Below, in pieces: positions 57,989 to 64,000 of a stretch of DNA of 64,000 nt. Under the pieces are notes generated by a model. It had not been told where the DNA came from, did not search any database, and saw only the letters and a list, made by a program, of their open reading frames with translations. Location: positions 5,502,134-5,566,133 of the forward strand of contig NC_135562.1 in the NCBI RefSeq assembly GCF_964340395.1. The letters run 5' to 3'. The first letter of the stretch is position 1. Each line of letters opens with the position of its first letter. The translations under genes and the position numbers were made by a program. Source of the stretch: Glandiceps talaboti (taxonomy: Eukaryota > Hemichordata > Enteropneusta > Spengelidae).

Positions 57989-60900
57989 GTAAGTAGATAT
58001 TTTTTGTAACAGCTACTACATGTAAATGTTGCCTGATACAGACTCGTTGCATGAACAGAACATTGCTGTAAATAGCACTGTATTTATATTTCTCATTTGA
58101 AATGGCTATTCTATACTCTATACAGCCATGTAGGAAGTAGTTTGTTACCTTTTCAATTATCAATTAAATGCAAACATTGATCTACCCTCAGGATTATTTA
58201 TTTCCTTAGGAATATTTTTGAAACCATAGCAGAAATGGAATGCTATTTCGATAAACACAAACTTTGATCTACCGTCAGGATTATTTATTTCCTCATTTAA
58301 AACACTTCTTGAAACCATAGAAGAAACGGATTGCTATATCATGGACGCCTAGCCAGATACCACCAATGTACCAATAAATAATCACATCACATTGTTAAAA
58401 TGAACTACAACTTAATAATACACAAATAAATATACTAATTCATCTACAACTTGCCGCAAACTGTTCTTATAGTCACGTAATGTGTACTACTCGTTCGCAA
58501 AAAACTATAGTTTCTACTTATATCAATGTGGTTGTCGTTAATAAACTACAGGGGTTGTATAAGGTGGACGTGTACAGACACTTATCAGGCTATTAAACAG
58601 TGGGGTGTTTGTTCTAGAGCCCCTAAAATTATTATATTATCTGTATACTGTGAAGGCAAACACTTGGTTAGATTGTACTGTACAGAAGGGTTGAAACTGT
58701 TGCCATTTTGTCAAGGCCTCCACAGAATACTGTGCTGCTAAACCACAGATCAATGACAGGACTGGAGAAACAGAAGTGGCCGGCGTGTTAACAGTGACAT
58801 ATGATCGACGAGCGTAATTTGAAGTGCAGTTTTAAAATAGTATTGCATTTATTATGCTAGAACAAATTTCTGAATTAAAAAGACCATATTACATATCCAA
58901 ACTAGTAAAGCGATGTAGAGTGATGTCATTGACACTTGATATAAAATAATGTTCAAAAGCCAAGATTTCTCATGAAGTTGGCTACTGATTTTAGTAAAAG
59001 TTGAATGATCAAGTTTCAAGAGCATTTACGTGTAAAACTAAAACCAAGGTACTAGAACTAGAAAACTGCTTTTTTTAAATCTCCTGTTTGGCTAGGGCCA
59101 TAGCGTACATGTGATTCTTATGTTGGTAGCATTTTAATCTACGCATCTGAGGTATGGGGAACACACAAAGGTCATAGTGTACCTGTATACCTGTATAATG
59201 TAGAAAGAGTACAGTTAGATTTTTGTAAACAAATTCTTGGTGTGAAGAAGTCTGCATGTAATACGATAGTGTATCAGGAGCTTGGTCTCTGTCCCCTGAA
59301 ATATATTAGCATATATTGTATGGAGGTTGTTATGTATGTATGTATGTATGTATGTATGTATGTATGTATGTATGTATGTATGTATGATAGAGTTCAAATT
59401 CATAATTCAATGAATTGGTTATTCCATATTAAGCAGGAATTATTGACTTTGGGATTTAGGTAACATTTGGTTTAATCAGTGTCTTGGTAACAAGTACCTT
59501 GTTGTTATAAAGCAAAACATTCTCGATCACACTAAGCAACATCTTTTAGCACAAATTGGAGCGTCACCAAAATGTTTATTGTACAAACATCTGAATTATG
59601 TATTTTGTATACAATATTATTTATGTAAGCCAATTCCAAGTTTAGTAAGAAATTGCTTTCAAAGTATCGAATGTCACCTACTTGACAATAGAAACTGGAC
59701 GCTACCGTGGTAGGTTAAACATGTGAGGAACCAGACTCTGTGAGGAACTGTACATACTGAGTTTCATCAGTCTAGTGGAGGTGTGACGAACTGTGCATAC
59801 CGAGTTTCATCAGTCTAGTGGAGGTGTGAGGAACTGTGCATACCGAGTTTCATCAGTCTAGTGGAGGTGTGAGGAACTGTGCATACCGAGTTTCATCAGT
59901 CTAGTGGAGATGTGAGGAACTGTACATACCGAGTTTCATCAGTCTAGTGGAGGTGTGAGGAACTGTGCATACCGAGTTTCATCAGTCTAGTGGAGGTGTG
60001 AGGAACTGTGCATACCGAGTTTCATCAGTCTAGTGGAGGTGTGAGGAACTGTGCATACCGAGTTTCATCAGTGGAGGGTCTATGGTTTCATCAGAAGAAG
60101 GTGGAAACAGAGGAGGCTGAAAGGCGGGGTGCCTGTTAAATGCCATGTTACATCTGTGAAACACAAAGCCCACATTTTAGCTCTAAACTTCTCTCTAAAT
60201 TCGTATCGTTTTAGTTTTTTAATTTAGTTTTCTGTGCAAAGTTGCCTTAGGTTGACCATACAACAGTCAAGGCAGGTCTGTCCTGATCGACCTGACGTGC
60301 AATCGGTCAGCAAATCGGTGTCAACATTTGTACAGAAACAAAAGACACCAGAGAAGGACCAATATAAAATATACATCTTTTTAAAGATATACACAAAACT
60401 TTATTGGGTTTAATGTAGTTGCTTTAAATACTAATTGATTGAACTTGATAGGAGAGGGTATCTTACTAACGTATAAAAAGCACATGATGGTGTCAAAGGT
60501 TATTGTTATAATTAATGGCGTCTTCCACGAGGTTCTAAAAAGTACTGTGAATACACTTGCATGCCAAATTTTAGCTCATAAACTTAAACGATGAAGTTAT
60601 CAAAAACGTCTATATACCTGCCACTACTGAAATTCAGATTTTCATGAAAATAACCAAGATATAATGCATGCCAAAACCCAAAGTCGAAAATCGAGGGGAA
60701 TGGAGAACAGTAAGCCAAGAAGGGTGCATATGGCTTATGGTATTTGGCAAAATATGTTACAGGAATCTCATCCCAAATTATCAAAGACAAATATGACAAC
60801 AGAGAAGACCACAGTCGGTACATATGCCCTAACATTTTTCATTCATTCAGGGCTACCTTGTTTCGTTTCATTTCGTTTCGTTTCATTTGTTTCGTTTCGT

Positions 60901-63900
60901 TTCGTTTCGTTTCGTTTCGTTGGTATTCAACGAAATGACACGAAACAAAACAAAATGAAACGAAACGAAAAATGTTAGGGCATATGTACCTATTGTTAAT
61001 CCCATTGGTAATAAGCAAATTAGGTCTACAAATCTCAATTTTGGTCAAAAACTTATATCTCAAAAACTACATATGGTATGGGGTTGAAACTTGGTGAGGA
61101 TGTTCCTGGAGGTGTTATTCTGCAGTTAATGTTTGAAACTCACCAGTGTAACCATGACCACGTCCTTAGCAACAATGAAATGATGATGCATATTACAAAA
61201 ATAACAATAGGGATGGGTAGGCAAGTAAATAAATATTTTTCAATTGTAGGCAAATATGCCTAGCAACAAGACCACGCCCATAGTAACAGCCAAACAATTA
61301 AGTATATTGTAAAGATATTAACAGACATTAATTAGCAAGGGAATAAACATTCAAAAAATGTTTGCAAATACACCTAGCAACAAGACTATGCCCATAACAA
61401 CAAATGAATGGTGGTACCTATTGCAAGGACAATAGCAGTAATCAATAGACAAGTGAATAAACATTCATAAAATGTATGCAAATATGACTAGCAATGAGAG
61501 TATGTCATGGCAACAGTCAAATGATAGCATATATATGGTAAAGTGCCAAGTGTTATTAAACCAATTTAATTTCCCCATGTGTAACAGGTTCCACACCATC
61601 CCCACTAACTATCATGAGGGATGCTGATATAGCATATGTTACAAGCCTCCTAAGAATGAAAGCGAATTTTTTCATTTTTCAGTTGCCTTGTTTTGTTTCG
61701 TTTCGTTTCGTTTCTTTTCGCTGAATACCATAAACCTCGTTTCGTTTCGTTTCATTTCATTTCATACCATTTCATACCATAAGCCGCTGAAAGGTTCACA
61801 CATGACACCCATGTGACCGTTGCTCAATACGCTGATAATCTTTAGGTGAGTACTTTATGCTTTTATCCGTTTTCTTACCATTTACGCCATCAGTCTTTCG
61901 TTCAGACGATCAGTATTTTTAAAATGGCCATTACGAGTGTAATGCAACAAGGTAATCGTGTTTTCAGTTTTTATAGTGTGTCTAAAACGAACACAAACTT
62001 TGGCAATAGACAAGTCAATGTTATCGATATCTACATTTCCGGGTTTTTCACCTCGGTCGTTTTAACACAGAATTATATTTATCCCGCTTTATAATGTGTA
62101 TTGTCACTAATTTTTGTTGATTTTCGATGTTTTCAAGATGGCGACCCATATAAGTACTCGAAGTCGCCTGAACGTTGACGGCTCTCCTCCTACTCCTACT
62201 CAATGTTTATTGACACTCGTGTCGTGCAGTGATCGTTAACACTAACTATCAGCATTTCCTCTTGTGTTGTTCTTTTCACTCGTTATGAAGACATGTTTCT
62301 GTTTATTTTCAGATTCGTTGCTGGCAAGACTACAAAGATCTACAAAGCACGGTAGTACTGTTCCAAATCTGGACTTTCTTCAAGTTTATCTCGAATAAAA
62401 ACCCCTGTGTTGACTTCTATAAATTTGTCTTGTGTGATAAAAAGACGTGAATGTAATTTAACTTAAACCCCTTCCCTACCGTCTGAGGATAGCTATATGA
62501 CTGATGTGGACACATGGAAAAGACATTAAAGAAATAATAGCTTACATCTTACAAACTTGTTTAAAAAATTAATGTACAACGGTCGACGTCATGTATTACA
62601 AATTTGTATGATAGAAAATTGAGACCTCCAAGGCCTATTTTAGGTCTAGCTTATATATTCAGAAAACACTTAATACTACTTATTTTGGGATTTATGGCTA
62701 TCGATGTAGAGAATACCCCCCCCCCCCCCTCTTAGCCACCATTGCTAACATACCACGCGATCGAAGTGTACACAATGGAGTTATCACAGTTGTTTTTTTA
62801 CCCATCATGCTCTGTACCCCCCTCCAGCCTCCTCTGAGTTTCATTTTATACTTACATTGTAAATGTTCATTGTACAGGGAAATATGCGTCCGTTTCATAC
62901 TATTAGAAAAAACCGCCTGTCTTCAAACTCATACAATTATTTTCCGCGTACATTAAGCAGATTTGTAATCTAGGCAAATATTTAAAACATGCAGGAATTT
63001 TACATTCTCACTATCATACATAACATAATTTTTTTAGCGGTTCATTCTCCCGTACATTATGTTTTTTTTTGTTTTGTTTTTCTTTCATCCACCACTATTT
63101 TCCTTGTGATGCATAGCTTATTTCTTTTATCATATTGTACTGATGAGCATAAATTGCTTAAACATTTTAAAGAATTGAATTATATGTCTCTTTTTGTTAT
63201 TCTAGATTCACACCAGCAGGCCTAAAACTTGGTCTTACCTGTTGAGCTCCAATACCACTATAACGATACATGATGAAATGGGAGATTCTAACAGACAAGG
63301 GCAGCAATTCGGTTTTCTGAAACCTCATAATAACTTTGTAGTGCCAAATATTGCACATATTATCTGGTTTACATGTCACCCTTTTCAATTTGAGAATCTC
63401 GTAAGTATTTTGAGTATACACAGAATTATGAGACCAGAGAAAATACTGTTTCATACCGACTGTGAACCGGTTGACCGTTGGTGGCAGCAGGCGAAGGACG
63501 AGATTTCCACTTTAGAAGTTCATAATATGACGAGGCCAATGACAGTCTTTGACAAGAAACTTAATCCAAAATGGCCTGAACACTCTGCTGACGTTGCTAG
63601 GTTACAGATCCTTATGGAATGGGGAGGAGTTTATTTTGATACAGATATCTTCGTTTTGGCACCACTTGAACCATTGCGTTACTATGACTACGTTGTTGGC
63701 AGACCTTCTAAAAACGTATTAAACAATGGAGTCATATTGGCAAGTAAGAAATCAAAGTTCTTGGACATATTTTACCAGAGTTACAAACAATACCATGCAA
63801 CGTGTTACAGTTGTGATTCTGTACTAAATCACCACTCTCTTGCTATGAGGAATATTAATCTGGTACACATTGAACCGAATAGCATGATAAAACCACCGTA

Positions 63901-64000
63901 CACAGAATGGAAAAGTCTTTTCTTGAAACATTATAATTGGAAGGAAGGACACTTCACTATTCATGTTTGGTTAAAGATGTTCCGTCAGCATGGAAACGAG
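57866..64000 (+). CDS. Type II membrane glycosyltransferase with DXD motif, 3' end missing
   Basis: Exons 57866-57988 and 63206-64000 join in phase 0 and give 306 residues, open at the window edge. Residues 11-28 are a single hydrophobic segment after a short basic tail, the type II layout of Golgi enzymes. The second exon contains IAHIIWFT, PEHSADVARLQILMEWGGVY and FDTDIFV; the DTD (residues 186-188, 63638-63646) is the metal- and nucleotide-sugar-binding motif of the Gly_transf_sug/A4GALT-like family. Potential N-glycosylation at NTT and NMT. Donor GTAAGT at 57989, acceptor TATTCTAG. Substrate is unknown; alpha-1,4-galactosyltransferase-like or Och1-like are the nearest types. Exon 1 rests on start, hydrophobic segment and phase. 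Confidence 0.88.
59110..59712 (+). mobile_element. Non-LTR retrotransposon fragment, C-terminal part
   Basis: Frames read ILIYASEVWGTHKG, VERVQLDFCKQILGVKKSAC and YQELGLCPL, the block after the reverse-transcriptase core in many animal LINEs. Further on LLAQIGASP and NRNWTLPW continue it in another frame to a TAG. Interrupted by a (GTAT)n run at 59331-59386 and frameshifts. Confidence 0.8.
59331..59386. repeat. (GTAT)n microsatellite
   Basis: About 14 repeats of GTAT, embedded in the LINE fragment. Confidence 0.98.
59725..60075. repeat. 43-bp minisatellite, about 8 copies
   Basis: Units GTGAGGAACTGTGCATACCG and AGTTTCATCAGTCTAGTGGAG with almost no variation, so recently amplified. Begins where the LINE fragment ends. 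Confidence 0.97.
60817..60990. repeat. TTCGT-repeat hairpin
   Basis: Ends GGTACATATGCCCTAACATT and its exact complement. Left half is (TTTCG)n, right half (CGAAA)n, so the whole 174 bases can fold back. A decayed relative with TTTCGTTTCG lies at 61683-61775. Confidence 0.9.
61140..61545. repeat. About 120-bp tandem repeat, 3 to 4 diverged copies
   Basis: Copies share CAAATATGCCTAGCAACAAG, ACCACGCCCATA-TAACA and AAGTGAATAAACATTCA-AAA. Confidence 0.75.
63206..64000 (+). CDS. Glycosyltransferase exon 2: catalytic domain
   Basis: 795 bases, 265 codons without a stop, continuing past the window. Carries GGVYFDTDIFV, the conserved NNGVILA block and the Cys pair CYSC. Acceptor TTGTTATTCTAG. Confidence 0.93.
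   Translation, partial: MHTSRPKTWSYLLSSNTTITIHDEMGDSNRQGQQFGFLKPHNNFVVPNIAHIIWFTCHPFQFENLVSILSIHRIMRPEKILFHTDCEPVDRWWQQAKDEISTLEVHNMTRPMTVFDKKLNPKWPEHSADVARLQILMEWGGVYFDTDIFVLAPLEPLRYYDYVVGRPSKNVLNNGVILASKKSKFLDIFYQSYKQYHATCYSCDSVLNHHSLAMRNINLVHIEPNSMIKPPYTEWKSLFLKHYNWKEGHFTIHVWLKMFRQHGNE

Larger units (their letters stand above)
57989..63205 (+). other. Glycosyltransferase intron 1, 5.2 kb
   Basis: Holds a LINE 3' fragment, two minisatellites, a TTCGT hairpin and a fourfold repeat. About 58000-59100 and 61850-63200 are otherwise without recognisable features; AAGATGGCGAC at 62135 matches a YY1 site and could mark another promoter. Confidence 0.6.

Noticed and set aside
58526-58760. Open frame resembling a protein-coding exon in transferase intron 1
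   Set aside because: No family match that I can name and no fitting splice sites; left unannotated.
59725-60075. Possible CRISPR array
   Set aside because: A 43-bp tandem repeat without spacers.

Overview
The window is animal nuclear DNA: spliced genes with GT-AG introns, abundant microsatellites, minisatellites, palindromic MITEs, tRNA-derived SINEs and decayed LINEs. The repeat types and gene content suggest a marine invertebrate (amphioxus, hemichordate, mollusc or similar). I cannot fix the species from the sequence alone.

Layout. (1) 802-32052, plus strand: a Rho-associated coiled-coil kinase (ROCK) gene. I resolve 34 coding exons by matching splice sites and reading phase. They encode the kinase from just before the glycine-rich loop, the AGC tail, the long coiled coil, the Rho-binding region, the PH domain with its inserted C1 finger, and a Ser/Thr-rich tail ending in TGA. 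Two exons are microexons of 15 and 21 bp. The 5' exons lie before the window. (2) 32053-38914: ROCK 3' flank and intergenic DNA. (3) 38915-53032, minus strand: a complete 15-exon, 507-residue arylsulfatase of the ARSB/I/J type, with an N-terminal membrane segment and all recognisable catalytic residues. (4) 53033-57865: divergent intergenic DNA rich in repeats, including a roughly 2.5 kb inverted repeat around a reverse-transcriptase fragment. (5) 57866 to the window end, plus strand: a type II membrane glycosyltransferase with a DXD motif. Its first exon and most of its second are present and it runs off the edge. The sulfatase and the glycosyltransferase are divergently transcribed, each has a TATA-like box, and both are predicted secretory-pathway enzymes. 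A shared role in sulfated glycans is possible but is only inference.

The most unusual pattern is that tandem duplications repeatedly span exon-intron junctions and so copy splice sites. ROCK exon 6 has a 48 bp in-frame duplication with a second 5' splice site. ROCK exon 33 has its end and donor in three copies. The last ROCK exon has its acceptor in three copies. Sulfatase exon 6 has its donor amplified into an intronic minisatellite. ROCK also carries a decayed copy of exon 18 and a 60-codon-base cassette-like fragment broken by 2 bases. A 21 bp microexon inserts exactly one coiled-coil heptad at the edge of the Rho-binding domain.
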